From assembly GCF_023330665.1 (NCBI RefSeq), contig NZ_CP097127.1, positions 3,100,001 through 3,164,000 on the forward strand: a stretch of 64,000 nucleotides of DNA, written 5' to 3'. Both the position numbers and the translations under genes were made by a program. Positions 8,802-17,329 of the stretch are shown one piece after another (the first letter of the stretch is position 1; each line of letters starts with the position of its first letter). Under the pieces are notes generated by a model that was given only the letters and a program-made list of their open reading frames with translations, searched no databases and was not told where the DNA came from. The stretch comes from Conexibacter sp. S30A1. GTDB taxonomy: Bacteria > Actinomycetota > Thermoleophilia > Solirubrobacterales > Solirubrobacteraceae.

Positions 8802-9691
8802 CTCGAGGTGGGCTGGACGGGTTGGGCGTGCTGCCAGATGTGCTGGTAGTGGTCTTCGAACTGTTTGAACAGCACCGGCTGGCGGTCGGCGCGCAGCCAG
8901 ATCACCGGGCTCTGGTCAGCGGGGGTGGCGTAGAGGTGTGGGGATATGAGCTGCTGGTTGTCGGCACGGATGATGCTGTGGTAGCCGGCCGCCACGAACA
9001 CCCGAACCTCGATCCCACGGGCTGCTTCCGTGTTGAGCAGCTGGAGTGTTTGGACGGCTTGGTCTGCGAGGGTGGAGCGGGCTGCGAGCTTATGCGTGCC
9101 CTCTGCTTCAGCTTCTGTGATCGTCAGGTGCGCCGACTCGGGGTGAGAGACCAGCACCCGAACCAGGACACCCTCTTGGGCTTTGCCGGCCAGCAGCTCA
9201 ACGTCCTGTGGTTCGGTGAGAACGTGGTGGAGCGTGAGATCAAGCAGATCGATCTGCACGCTCGCTTCTTTGACCAGCTGCCGCCAGCCCGGGACAGCCA
9301 GGTCGCCCACCGTCGGGTAGACCGGGACGAGCTGCTCATCCTCACCGTAATTGGTGTCGTATTCGTCGTCCTCGTAGTCGGCGTCGTCGTCATGGTCGGC
9401 GTCGTCATCCTCGCCGGCGCTGCCGCCCCCCATGTTGTTGTCGTTTGTGCGGCCCGCCTGTTGTTGGCGGGTGCCAGGCACACCGGGTTCTGTTTCGGGG
9501 GTGAGGTGTGGCCATAGTTGCTGTTGGGTGGTGCCGAGCGCCTTGGCCAGCCGGCTCCGATACCGGGGGTAGGGGGTGCGGCCTGCGACCCATCGCTCGA
9601 TCGTTTTCGGGTCGACACGCACTTGGTCGGCGAGCTCCTGGATGTCGATCCCGGTGTTTTGGATCGCGTCACGGAGCTGCTTGTTTGCCAT
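8798..9691 (-). CDS. XRE-type regulator with PLD-like C-terminal (DUF5919-type) domain, 297 aa
   Basis: I chose the ATG at 9691 (MANKQLRDAI). The longer frame to 9769 would translate the upstream repeat array and is unlikely. Residues 1-60 are an XRE helix-turn-helix (DIQELADQVRVDPKTIERWVAG). A very acidic Asp/Glu linker follows at about 95-125. The C-terminal 170 residues begin WRQLVKEASVQIDLLDLTL and resemble the phospholipase-D-like domain found fused to XRE regulators (DUF5919). The catalytic HKD motif is not evident, so a sensor rather than an enzyme is likely. It is transcribed divergently from the transfer genes and is the natural candidate to bind the 10-bp repeats beside it. Confidence 0.72.
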   Translation of the reverse strand: MANKQLRDAIQNTGIDIQELADQVRVDPKTIERWVAGRTPYPRYRSRLAKALGTTQQQLWPHLTPETEPGVPGTRQQQAGRTNDNNMGGGSAGEDDDADHDDDADYEDDEYDTNYGEDEQLVPVYPTVGDLAVPGWRQLVKEASVQIDLLDLTLHHVLTEPQDVELLAGKAQEGVLVRVLVSHPESAHLTITEAEAEGTHKLAARSTLADQAVQTLQLLNTEAARGIEVRVFVAAGYHSIIRADNQQLISPHLYATPADQSPVIWLRADRQPVLFKQFEDHYQHIWQHAQPVQPTSS

Positions 9692-9740
9692 TGCGCGTGT
9701 TTTTAGAATCTCGGGTGATGGTGGGCGCTTTGAGTGTAAG

Positions 9741-9820
9741 TCGTCCCAACTCGTCCCGAGTCGTCCCAACTCGTCCCAGGACGTCTTTGAAGTCGTCCCA
9801 AGTCGTGGTAGAGACGTCCC
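9741..9820. repeat. Phased direct repeats of TCGTCCC (operator or iteron array)
   Basis: The heptamer TCGTCCC occurs at 9741, 9751, 9761 and 9771 with exactly 10-bp spacing, again at 9793, and as ACGTCCC at 9814. The 10-bp period places the sites on one face of the helix. The array sits in the divergent region between the XRE/PLD-like regulator and the small HTH gene that opens the transfer operon. A two-copy version with the same 10-bp spacing, on the opposite strand, lies at 11877-11893 upstream of the relaxase gene. Confidence 0.8.
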
Positions 9821-9844
9821 AGCAGATCATGGATCGTTGCTGGC

Positions 9845-10327
9845 ATGAGCGTTTCTCAAACACACATCAGACGCCCCGCCCGCGTCAGCGCGAGCCGGGC
9901 TGCAGGACAGACAGCAGCACACACGCCGGCACGGCCGGCGCCGACGGCAGGACGGACATCCGGGCTGGCGCCAAGACGGGCGCCGGCACGCACGGCAGGA
10001 CGGACATCGGCGCTGGCGCCAGCACAGGCGCCCGCGCCCACGCGCGTGGCCGGGCAGGCCGGAGGGCTCATCGCCGGACAGACCGCCAGCCTGGCGGCAG
10101 GGCATGCACCTGCGACGGTGCCGGGACGGCCTGTGCCGGTCGGTGGGGTGGGGTTGACGCGGGATCAGGTGATGACCGCCACGGAGGTTGCTGAGCTGTT
10201 GGCGTTGCCGGTCTCAACGGTGTATTACCTTGCGCGGCAGGGCCGGTTGCCGGCCAGTCGTTTGGGGCGCGCCTACCGTTTTTTGCGCCCGGCCTTGGAG
10301 CGGTTGCTTGAGGATGGTGGGTGGTGA
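9845..10327 (+). CDS. Small HTH (excisionase-type) protein with long low-complexity N-terminus
   Basis: The last 60 residues are an excisionase/MerR-type helix-turn-helix: MTATEVAELLALPVSTVYYLARQ, then a wing with RLGRAYRFLRPALERLL. Such proteins act as DNA-bending or accessory factors in mobile elements. The preceding 100 residues are almost entirely Ala, Pro, Arg, Thr and Gly and come from a duplicated 48-bp DNA unit. The true start may therefore be the GTG at 10148, giving a typical 59-residue protein. The stop overlaps the start of the coupling-protein gene, so the two are translationally coupled. The HTH call is firm; the N-terminus is uncertain. Confidence 0.65.
   Translation: MSVSQTHIRRPARVSASRAAGQTAAHTPARPAPTAGRTSGLAPRRAPARTAGRTSALAPAQAPAPTRVAGQAGGLIAGQTASLAAGHAPATVPGRPVPVGGVGLTRDQVMTATEVAELLALPVSTVYYLARQGRLPASRLGRAYRFLRPALERLLEDGGW
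9948..10043. repeat. Two tandem ~48-bp units inside the HTH ORF
   Basis: The sequence starting GGCAGGACGGACATC at about 9949 recurs at about 9997 with the same flanking order (CTGGCGCC shortly after). Both units code for TAGRTS-x-LAP-type residues in the HTH ORF frame. They contain GGCGCC-rich dyads and could be structural DNA rather than protein-coding. Confidence 0.6.
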
Positions 10328-11817
10328 GCTGGGGGCCGTCACATCAGAAACCGAAGCTGCCGCAACCAGGCCGGGTCACGATGGTGCTGGTGGGGGTTGT
10401 GGTGCTCGCATGGGTCTATGGCCATATCCCAGACATCGTCGGGTTGGTGATCGTCGGCGGGGTTACATGGCGGTTTGTGAGCTGGATCGACAGCCGTGAC
10501 CCGTACGCCGGCAAAAACAAGCCGGTCCCGGCAGCGGCTACCGTCCCGCCGGCGGGTGCGGACGGGAAGCAGGCGGGGGTGTGGCTTGGACGCGACGAGC
10601 GCGGGACAGGCTGTTGGTCCAGGGCGCAGCGGGCGGTGCTTGTGATCGGCCCGCCACGCTCCGGGAAGACGAGCGGGGTGATCATCCCGACGGTGTCTGC
10701 TCATCGTGGGCCGGTGGTTGTGACCTCCACCAAACCGGATGTGCTTGCTGCAACCAGGAATAGGCGAGAGGCCTCAGGGACGGTGTGGCAGTTTGACCCG
10801 ACCGGCCAGGCCCCACTGGTGGCGGGTGCTGAACGGTTGCGCTGGTCACCGCTCACCTGTTCGCTTGATTGGGATGGGGCATTGTTGATGGCCCGCGCGA
10901 TGGTCCAGGCCGCCACCGTGGGTGCCGGCGTCACGGATGGTGATCATTGGGCAAGACGCTCCCAGGCTCTGCTGGCCGGGCTGTTGCATGCCGCCGCCAC
11001 CGGCGGGGAGTCGATGAGCACGCTGGTTGGCTGGGTGTCAGGTCATGAGCTTGATCTGCCGGCCGGACTGCTTGCGGCTCACGGGAGCACCCCGCTTGCC
11101 TCACAGGCGCTTGACGGGATCGCTGCGGTGGAGGACAGGGAGCGTTCTGCGATCTTCTCAACCGCGGCGGGGGCGCTTGACGCCTACAGCTCCCAGGCAG
11201 CCCTTGAGGCGACCGAGCAACCGAACTTTTATGCCGGACGGTTTGTGAGATCCAACGACACGATCTACATCAACGCCCCCGCTGAGCATCAGCACCTCGC
11301 CGCCCCCCTGGTGTGCGGTCTTTTGGCGGAGATCCGTCGCGGGACATATCAGGCACATAGCGCCGGGGTGCTTGACCGGCCTGTGCTGTTCGCCCTGGAT
11401 GAGGTTGCGAACATCGCCCCGATCCCTGAGCTACCGCAGATCGCCTCAGAAGGCGGAAGCCAAGGCCTCCTCCTGCTCGCCGTCCTACAAGACCTAAGCC
11501 AGGCGCGTGGACGGTGGGGGACCGTCACCGACGGGTTCTTGACCCTGTTCGGGGACAAGCTGATCCTCCCCGGGGTTGCTGATCAGCGGACGCTTGAGAC
11601 GATCTCGGTCACGTTGGGTGAATATGACCGCCAGGTCGTCTCAGAAACCCGGATGCGGGTACCGGAGAAAGCGTGGTTGCAGCGTGCTGAGACGATCTCA
11701 ACCCAGCGCACCCGGGTGCTGTCTGCCGGTGAGATCGCAAACATCCCTGCCGGCAAAGCGCTGCACCTCGACGGCGTCTCCTGGCAGCTGTTGACGCTCA
11801 CCCCCGCCGGCCGCTAA
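10321..11817 (+). CDS. TraG/TraD-type coupling protein (type IV secretion ATPase), 498 aa
   Basis: A conjugative coupling ATPase that would bring the relaxase-DNA complex to a secretion channel at the inner membrane. The N-terminus has two close hydrophobic segments (about residues 20-50), as in TraG/VirD4. Walker A is IGPPRSGKTSG at about residue 107. The Walker B region is VLFALDEVANIAPIP at about residue 357, followed by the conserved SEGGSQGLLLLAVLQDLSQ. The C-terminal TraD-interaction region (GDKLILPGVADQRTLE) is present. It starts at GTG 10321 or 10324, overlapping the HTH gene stop. No mating-pair-formation genes are seen, so the element probably uses another element's channel. Confidence 0.9.
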   Translation: MVSWGPSHQKPKLPQPGRVTMVLVGVVVLAWVYGHIPDIVGLVIVGGVTWRFVSWIDSRDPYAGKNKPVPAAATVPPAGADGKQAGVWLGRDERGTGCWSRAQRAVLVIGPPRSGKTSGVIIPTVSAHRGPVVVTSTKPDVLAATRNRREASGTVWQFDPTGQAPLVAGAERLRWSPLTCSLDWDGALLMARAMVQAATVGAGVTDGDHWARRSQALLAGLLHAAATGGESMSTLVGWVSGHELDLPAGLLAAHGSTPLASQALDGIAAVEDRERSAIFSTAAGALDAYSSQAALEATEQPNFYAGRFVRSNDTIYINAPAEHQHLAAPLVCGLLAEIRRGTYQAHSAGVLDRPVLFALDEVANIAPIPELPQIASEGGSQGLLLLAVLQDLSQARGRWGTVTDGFLTLFGDKLILPGVADQRTLETISVTLGEYDRQVVSETRMRVPEKAWLQRAETISTQRTRVLSAGEIANIPAGKALHLDGVSWQLLTLTPAGR

Positions 11818-11876
11818 CCCAGCAGCCCACCACCACTCCACCCCTTCCATGCGGAAACTCATCCCCCGCATACGTC

Positions 11877-11926
11877 GGGACGACTTGGGACGTCTAGGGG
11901 CAAGCACACCCTGTGCGTACAGTGTG
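11877..11926. promoter_or_regulatory. Repeat pair plus inverted repeat upstream of relaxase (operator and candidate oriT)
   Basis: GGGACGA at 11877 and GGGACGT at 11887 are reverse-strand copies of the 10-bp-phased heptamer found at 9741-9820. Immediately downstream, CACCCTGT (11907-11914) and ACAGTGTG (11919-11926) form an imperfect 8-bp inverted repeat with a 4-nt loop. An inverted repeat close upstream of a MobF relaxase gene is the usual place for oriT. The nic site cannot be assigned. Confidence 0.45.
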
Positions 11927-12195
11927 GCCCCCTCGGACAGAGAGCCCGAACGGCTCAAGAGACATCCAGCCCTGGCAGGCATGCAGGCCCGGGCAGGCAG
12001 CGCACCGCGACGGTGTCCGCGTGGGTGGGCCGCGGCGATCTTCTTTGCGGCTACGACCGGCTGCGGACCGGTTCCCGCCGGCAGCTGGTCTGCAACGCCG
12101 GCAAGTGGGGCTGGGGGTCAGGTCGTGTGCACGACGGTTGGGTCAGCGGGCGCCAGCCCTGCCTGGCGGGCCACCCCGGATCCGGGGGCGGCGGG

Positions 12196-14757
12196 ATGTT
12201 GACGGTCGCGAAGGTCACCGGCCGCATGGCTGCCGGGTACGCGCAGTATTTGGAGGGCAAGACCACCCCGACGGTGCTTGGGGACTACTACCTCAAGAAC
12301 GGGGAGCGGGTCGAGGCACCAGGCCGCTGGATCACCGGTGCCGAGCAGGTCGGTTGTGATCCGCAGCAACCGGTTGGTGGGGACGTGCTGCGGGAGCTGA
12401 TGGCTGTCCGTCATCCCGTGACCGGACAGCAGTTGCGGCGCACCGGCTCGAGTGGTGAGGCTGTGGCGGCGATCGATGCGACGTTCTCAGCACCTAAGTC
12501 TGTGAGCGCGATCTGGGCTTTGGCCGACAACGAGCTCCGTGCCAGCATTGAGGCGGTACACGAGCTGGCGATCGACCGGGCGATCGGCTACGCGGTCGGA
12601 CAGGTGGCGATGGTTCGTCACCGCCCAGACCGCGACACGGTTGTGCACACCAAGGCCACGGGGGTTGTTGCGACCAGTTGGCGGCACACGACCGCCCGAG
12701 CCGTGGGTGAGCGCGTCCCGGACCCGCAGCTGCACTCCCATGTGTTGTTGCACGCCGCTGTGCGTGGGGATGGGAAGGTGGTTGCGATCGATTCGCGCTC
12801 CTGGTTTGTGCATCGCCGTGAGCTCGGGGCCGCCTACCGCACCGAGCTCGCCCACGAGCTGAGCGCACTGGGGTTTGAGATCACGCGTGGCACCGGGCGT
12901 GACGCACGGTATTTTGAGATCCAGGGTGTGCCACAGGATTTGATCGACACCTGGTCAACACGCCATCACCAGGTGCAGGACCAGATCCGCCAAACGCTTG
13001 AGCGGACCGGTGATAAGCGGATCAGTGCTGCCGGGGAGCGGCGTGCCGCGCTCACCACGCGTCAGTGCAAACAGCCCGCCACCAATGCTGAGCTTGACCA
13101 CCAGTGGCAGAAGGCCGCGTCAAGCGCGGGGTTCAGTACGGAGCGCGTGGAGGCGCTGCGTGACATGCACAGACCCGGTCTTGAGCCCCCGGGGTTGCGG
13201 GAGCTGTTGGCTGGGCTTACGGAGTTTGATGCGACGTTCACCGACCGGGACGCCAGGGCGGTCACGCTCGAGCAGGCCGCCGGAACCCCGATCAACCAGG
13301 CGCTCGCGGTGCTCTCACAGGCACGCGAGGAACGGGCGGTCCTCAGGCTGGCGGATGGGAGCAGCACCACCGCCTGGCACCGGGCGCTTGAGAACCTGAC
13401 CGTCGGGATCTTCAAAGACCTCGTGCGAGAACGCTCCCACACCATCCCAGGAGGACTTGTGGAGCAGGCGGCCGCAACGATCAACCGGCGGCTGGCAAAA
13501 CACGGCGCCCGGCTCTCCAACGAGCAACAGCAGGCCCTTGAGCTTGCGTGCGGGGACCGGCAGGTCGTGATCATCCAAGGCCAGGCCGGCACCGGCAAAA
13601 GCACCCTGCTGCAGGCTGTTGCGCTCGCCCACCACGCCGATGGGCGGCAGGTGATCGTCACAAGCACCGCCGCCGCCGCGGCCGAACGCCTCGCGCGCGA
13701 TCTTGCGGAGGTCGGGGTCAGCGCCCCCGCCTACTCCACCATCGCGCTCAAGCACGCGATCGACACCAGCCAGGTCCAGGTCGACGCGCAGACGACGGTG
13801 ATTCATGATGAGGCGGCGCTCGCCTCCACGCGCGAGCAACAACAACTCCTCGACACCATCGAGCAGCGCTACGCCCGGCTGATCATCGTTGGTGACCCAC
13901 AGCAATCAAAACCCGTTGGGGCCGCCGGCCTGTGGTCACGCCTCGAACACCTCGCCCAGACCCAGCACTCGCGCGTGGAGCTGAGCATCAACCTCCGCGC
14001 CCACGATCCCGATGACCAGCGCGACCAAGCACTGTTCCGGGACGGCAAGCACCACCAGGCACTCGCAGGCTACAGCTCACGTGGACGCCTGCACATCTCA
14101 GCCGACCAAACCAGCGCCGAACACGCAGCACTTGAGGCAGCACACCAAGACCGCAGCGCCGGCAAGCGCACGTTGGTGATCACCCAAACCTCAAACGAGC
14201 ACCTCGATGAGCTGAACGCGCACGCGCAGGCGTTGCGGGTCCGTGACCGGCAGCTCGGTCACAACACCCTGAAAATCCCGGGGCGGCCATACCGGCTGCG
14301 GGCCGGGGATGAAATCCAAATCCGTCACACCATCACCCTCCCCGACAGCCCGATCAGAAACGGCACCACCGCCACCATCACCGCGATCAAACCCGCGGCC
14401 GGGCTGACGATCAAACTCACCGACGGGCAGATCATCCAAATGACCCGCGCGCAAGCCCAGCAAGCCGACCTGCGCCTCGCTTACGTACAGCACCCCGTCC
14501 CCGCACAAGGCCTCACCACCGACACCACCCACCTCATCGTCGCCGAGCACACCACCGCCGAAGGAACATATGTCGCGCTCACCCGCGCCCGGCAACAAAC
14601 CGACATCCACGTCAACCACGAAATCCTCCAAGACAGCGAGCTGCAACCCCTGGAACGGCTCGCCGAACGGGTCGGACGCAGCGAGCCCGAGGTGCCATCG
14701 ATCGCAATGCCACTCGCCGCGCGGCACGACCGGCGCCTGAACCCTTATAAAACGTGA
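12196..14757 (+). CDS. MobF relaxase-helicase (TraA/TrwC-like), 853 aa
   Basis: Start ATG 12196 gives the family N-terminus MLTVAKVTGRMAAGY, with candidate nicking tyrosines at residues 15 and 18. The HUH metal-binding motif is PDPQLHSHVLLH at about residues 175-186. The C-terminal half is a RecD-like helicase with Walker A GQAGTGKST at about residue 462 and Walker B VIHDEAALAS. Helicase motif regions end in YVALTRARQQTDIHV. The enzyme would nick oriT, stay covalently bound to the strand and unwind it for transfer. A longer frame back to 12013 shows no family match. The gene lies 378 bp downstream of the coupling-protein gene, across the candidate oriT. Confidence 0.92.
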   Translation: MLTVAKVTGRMAAGYAQYLEGKTTPTVLGDYYLKNGERVEAPGRWITGAEQVGCDPQQPVGGDVLRELMAVRHPVTGQQLRRTGSSGEAVAAIDATFSAPKSVSAIWALADNELRASIEAVHELAIDRAIGYAVGQVAMVRHRPDRDTVVHTKATGVVATSWRHTTARAVGERVPDPQLHSHVLLHAAVRGDGKVVAIDSRSWFVHRRELGAAYRTELAHELSALGFEITRGTGRDARYFEIQGVPQDLIDTWSTRHHQVQDQIRQTLERTGDKRISAAGERRAALTTRQCKQPATNAELDHQWQKAASSAGFSTERVEALRDMHRPGLEPPGLRELLAGLTEFDATFTDRDARAVTLEQAAGTPINQALAVLSQAREERAVLRLADGSSTTAWHRALENLTVGIFKDLVRERSHTIPGGLVEQAAATINRRLAKHGARLSNEQQQALELACGDRQVVIIQGQAGTGKSTLLQAVALAHHADGRQVIVTSTAAAAAERLARDLAEVGVSAPAYSTIALKHAIDTSQVQVDAQTTVIHDEAALASTREQQQLLDTIEQRYARLIIVGDPQQSKPVGAAGLWSRLEHLAQTQHSRVELSINLRAHDPDDQRDQALFRDGKHHQALAGYSSRGRLHISADQTSAEHAALEAAHQDRSAGKRTLVITQTSNEHLDELNAHAQALRVRDRQLGHNTLKIPGRPYRLRAGDEIQIRHTITLPDSPIRNGTTATITAIKPAAGLTIKLTDGQIIQMTRAQAQQADLRLAYVQHPVPAQGLTTDTTHLIVAEHTTAEGTYVALTRARQQTDIHVNHEILQDSELQPLERLAERVGRSEPEVPSIAMPLAARHDRRLNPYKT

Positions 14758-14790
14758 GTATGAACAGCGAAAATACGGGTTGCTGCACGC

Positions 14791-15425
14791 ATGCTGGCGC
14801 CTCAGGGGCTCACGCATGTGGTGCAGCATGAAGGGCTGTTGGTAAAGGTGGATGTTCGTGCGGACGGCAGCGCTCTGGCCGGGCATGTGGACACCACGCT
14901 GCTGGCTGGGGTCGCCGACCGGGTTGGGCTACACGGGCGCTGTCTCTGCCGATGGTCTCGACACGCCAGCACGCCACGGCACGTGACCAGGGGGTCGCTT
15001 TGCGCGATCTGGCGGTGTTGCCAGCCGATGGCGGTGACAGCTTGACCGATCTTCGCGTCCAGCGTGAGCGGCCTGACCTGTTCGGGAACCTCGGCTCTGA
15101 CGCGAACGCGTCTCGGGTGACTGACTCGGCCGACGAGCACACGCTTGGCCGTCTGCGTGAGACGGCCGCGGCAGGACGGGCGGAGGCGTGGAGGAGCGGG
15201 GCAAGACCGGAGCGCGCGGTGTCCACACGGCATAACCGTCTGGACCGGACGGTCATTGATGTTGACGGCTCGCTGACCAGCGTGCACTCGGAGCAGGAGC
15301 AGGCCCACGGTAGGCTCAAGGGCGGTTGCGGCCATCATCTGCTGCTGGCGTACCTGGAAAGGGACGGGGAGGTGCTGGTGGCGGACAGCTGCAGACCAGG
15401 GAACGCCGGGGCGAACAGCGCCTGA
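14791..15425 (+). pseudogene. IS1380-family transposase remnant, frameshifted and truncated
   Basis: Two frames carry successive IS1380-like pieces. The first is VRADGSALAGHVDTTLLAGVADRVGL (frame starting 14791). After a shift near 14940 comes LRDLAVLPADGGDSLTDLRV, then TVIDVDGSLTSVHSEQE and LLLAYLERDGEVLVADSCRPGNAGANSA. In intact transposases these precede and include the first catalytic Asp (the DVD segment). The frame ends in a stop at 15423 and the C-terminal half is not seen. The fragment abuts the 3' end of the relaxase gene and is clearly inactive. Confidence 0.75.
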
Positions 15426-15786
15426 GTGTGGACGCCGGAAGGGGTCCCGAAGTGGAACGGCCCCCTCCAGCGCCCATCCACCGCCGTCATCCAAGACGAC
15501 CATCGCGGACATGCGGCAGCGGCCCTGAAGGTCGTGGGAGCCTTTGCCAGGTCTGCCGGGATCGACTGGCTGCGCATCCGATGGGACCAGCCAAAGACCA
15601 ACCCCTCAAGCGGCAACATGCCCGCCAAGCTGGGGCGCACAATCGTCGCCACGCACAAGACCTGCAAAGCCCAGGTCAGATCCTCCGCCAGCAGTAGTCA
15701 CGCAGCTCCACCACGTATGGCCAGCCGCAGGGCTCAGAAGGGCGGCGGCTAGACGCTAGTCAAGTCCCGAGGCCGTAGGGGCATTC
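15426..15786. other. Degenerate stretch after IS1380 remnant, no gene recognised
   Basis: About 360 bp with overlapping short frames on both strands. It may include more decayed IS1380 sequence, but no conserved transposase segment is recognisable. It ends at the promoter of the ABC-transporter operon. Confidence 0.4.
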
Positions 15787-15850
15787 TTGACAGCGGGCGC
15801 GCGGGTATGTATCGTTCGCTCATCCGATTATGCGTTCGCAATTGCGGATA
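15787..15850 (+). promoter_or_regulatory. Promoter with palindromic operator, site A (ABC transporter operon)
   Basis: TTGACA at 15787-15792, a 17-bp spacer and TATCGT at 15810-15815 form a sigma70-type promoter. Downstream, TTCGCAATTGCGGATA at 15835-15850 contains the 10-bp perfect palindrome CGCAATTGCG. The same kind of site follows promoters at 22015, 29728 and 33904. It lies about 220 bp before the substrate-binding-protein gene, so the leader is long. Confidence 0.6.
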
Positions 15851-16071
15851 TAAAGAGGGAGGAAGGGCAACGGAAAAGCAATTGATTCCGCTTGTGCCGC
15901 TCGCGCTGGCGGGTCGCACGCACATTTCACTTGCTACGTGACCGGCCGCATGTTTTTGGTGCAGGGGGCGCTCTAGGCGCCTCCATCGGTTAGGTCACTT
16001 CAGACGACTGTCGGTTCCGTCATGTGCGACCGACAGCGTGCAAACAACAAGACGGTGAGGAGAACACTTTA

Positions 16072-17301
16072 ATGAGGATCACACGTCTCAGGATTCGAGC
16101 CGCAGCTTACGCGGCCGGAGGCACCGCAGCCATTGCTGGAGTTGCCGCCATTGCAGGGGTTGCCGCCACATCAGCGACTGCGCATCAGGGCCGGGCCGCG
16201 TCAGGGCCAATCCAGATTCTTGATATCACCGGCACCAGCGGCGCGACTGCGATCTTCGGAACGCAGGAGACGCTGGGCATGCAGGCGGCCGCCAACTACT
16301 ACAACAAGCGCGGAGGCATTCTCGGCCACAAGATCAAGATCGACATCGTCAACGACAACAGCGACCCAGCCACTGCCGCCAGTGACGCCTCTCAGTACCT
16401 GAGCGGAGGCGGCGCGAGCAAGTATACGATGGTCTGGGCCGGCCAAGAAGGTACCACGAGTGCTGCGATCATCCCGATCGTAAAGAAGTACCACGTCTAC
16501 ACGACTGCTGTAAACGATGGCAACGGCCAGTGCCAGAAGGGGTCCAACTGCCCGAACATCTTCCTTCAAGCCGGCGACCTTTCAGCGGGCGAAGCCGCCG
16601 ACACGGCTGCCCTCAAAAAGGATGGCTTCAAGAAGATCGGAATCATCCAGGAACAGGGGACTTACGATCAATCTGAGGCGACATATATGCTTCCCGACCT
16701 GAGAAGGGCTGGCATCAAGTACACGGTCGTGACGTTCCCGCCGACGGCGGTCAGCCTGACGCCTGAGATGCAGACGTTGAAGAACGACAACGTGAAGGCG
16801 GTCTTCGCAATGACGCTCGGCCCGGCGGGCGGCTACGTTCTCGCCGCGAGGGCGGCTCTCGGCTGGTCAGTGCCCGTCCATTTCGATGTCGCCGGCTCGA
16901 CCGTCAACCTGGCCTCGCTCGTGCCCAAGGGCACGAGCCTGGCAAAAGTCTGGGAGACTGAGCAGTACTGCGAGAACATCAAGGCCAAGGGAATCAACTG
17001 GAACTTGATGAAGGCGAACGCACCGAGCGCACCCGCTGGAGACATCGAGTGCACGATCGCTGGCGACGGTTGGCAGGCCATCGTGATGCTCGCCGACGCC
17101 GCCGCCAAAGCGAAATCGCTCTCCGCGAGCGCGCTCATCAAGGCGACATCGACGCTGAAGATAACGAAGGGTCTTGTGAGCAGCCCGACGGCCTGCTGGA
17201 CGCGCAGCAACCATGAGGACACCTGCCAAGATGCCGGCTTCTACGACATCGTGCCGCTTGGCAATCTGAAGAACAGCAGGCTGTATCCGCGCAAGTCCTA
17301 G
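16072..17301 (+). CDS. ABC transporter substrate-binding protein (branched-chain amino acid type), 409 aa
   Basis: Start ATG 16072 follows GGTGAGGAG. Residues 1-37 form a secretion signal: basic MRITRLRIRAAAYAAGG, then an Ala-rich hydrophobic core and a probable cleavage after ATAHQ or similar. The mature protein has the periplasmic-binding fold of the LivJ/aromatic group: opening IQILDITGTSG, then NYYNKRGGILGHKIKIDIVNDNSDP, typical of that family. It delivers solute to the permeases encoded next. This family also binds aromatic acids, amides and other hydrophobic molecules, so leucine transport should not be assumed. The neighbouring catabolic genes point to a carbon source. Confidence 0.92.
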   Translation: MRITRLRIRAAAYAAGGTAAIAGVAAIAGVAATSATAHQGRAASGPIQILDITGTSGATAIFGTQETLGMQAAANYYNKRGGILGHKIKIDIVNDNSDPATAASDASQYLSGGGASKYTMVWAGQEGTTSAAIIPIVKKYHVYTTAVNDGNGQCQKGSNCPNIFLQAGDLSAGEAADTAALKKDGFKKIGIIQEQGTYDQSEATYMLPDLRRAGIKYTVVTFPPTAVSLTPEMQTLKNDNVKAVFAMTLGPAGGYVLAARAALGWSVPVHFDVAGSTVNLASLVPKGTSLAKVWETEQYCENIKAKGINWNLMKANAPSAPAGDIECTIAGDGWQAIVMLADAAAKAKSLSASALIKATSTLKITKGLVSSPTACWTRSNHEDTCQDAGFYDIVPLGNLKNSRLYPRKS

Positions 17302-17329
17302 GGTACAGACAGGGAGTCTGAGGGGTCTC

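Noticed and set aside
9741-9820. Repeat array as a CRISPR
   Set aside because: The units are 7-10 bp at 10-bp spacing, with no spacers and no cas genes anywhere in the window. An operator or iteron array fits better.
12013-12195. Upstream extension of the relaxase
   Set aside because: The family N-terminus MLTVAKVTGR starts at 12196. The added residues show no homology and lack a ribosome binding site.
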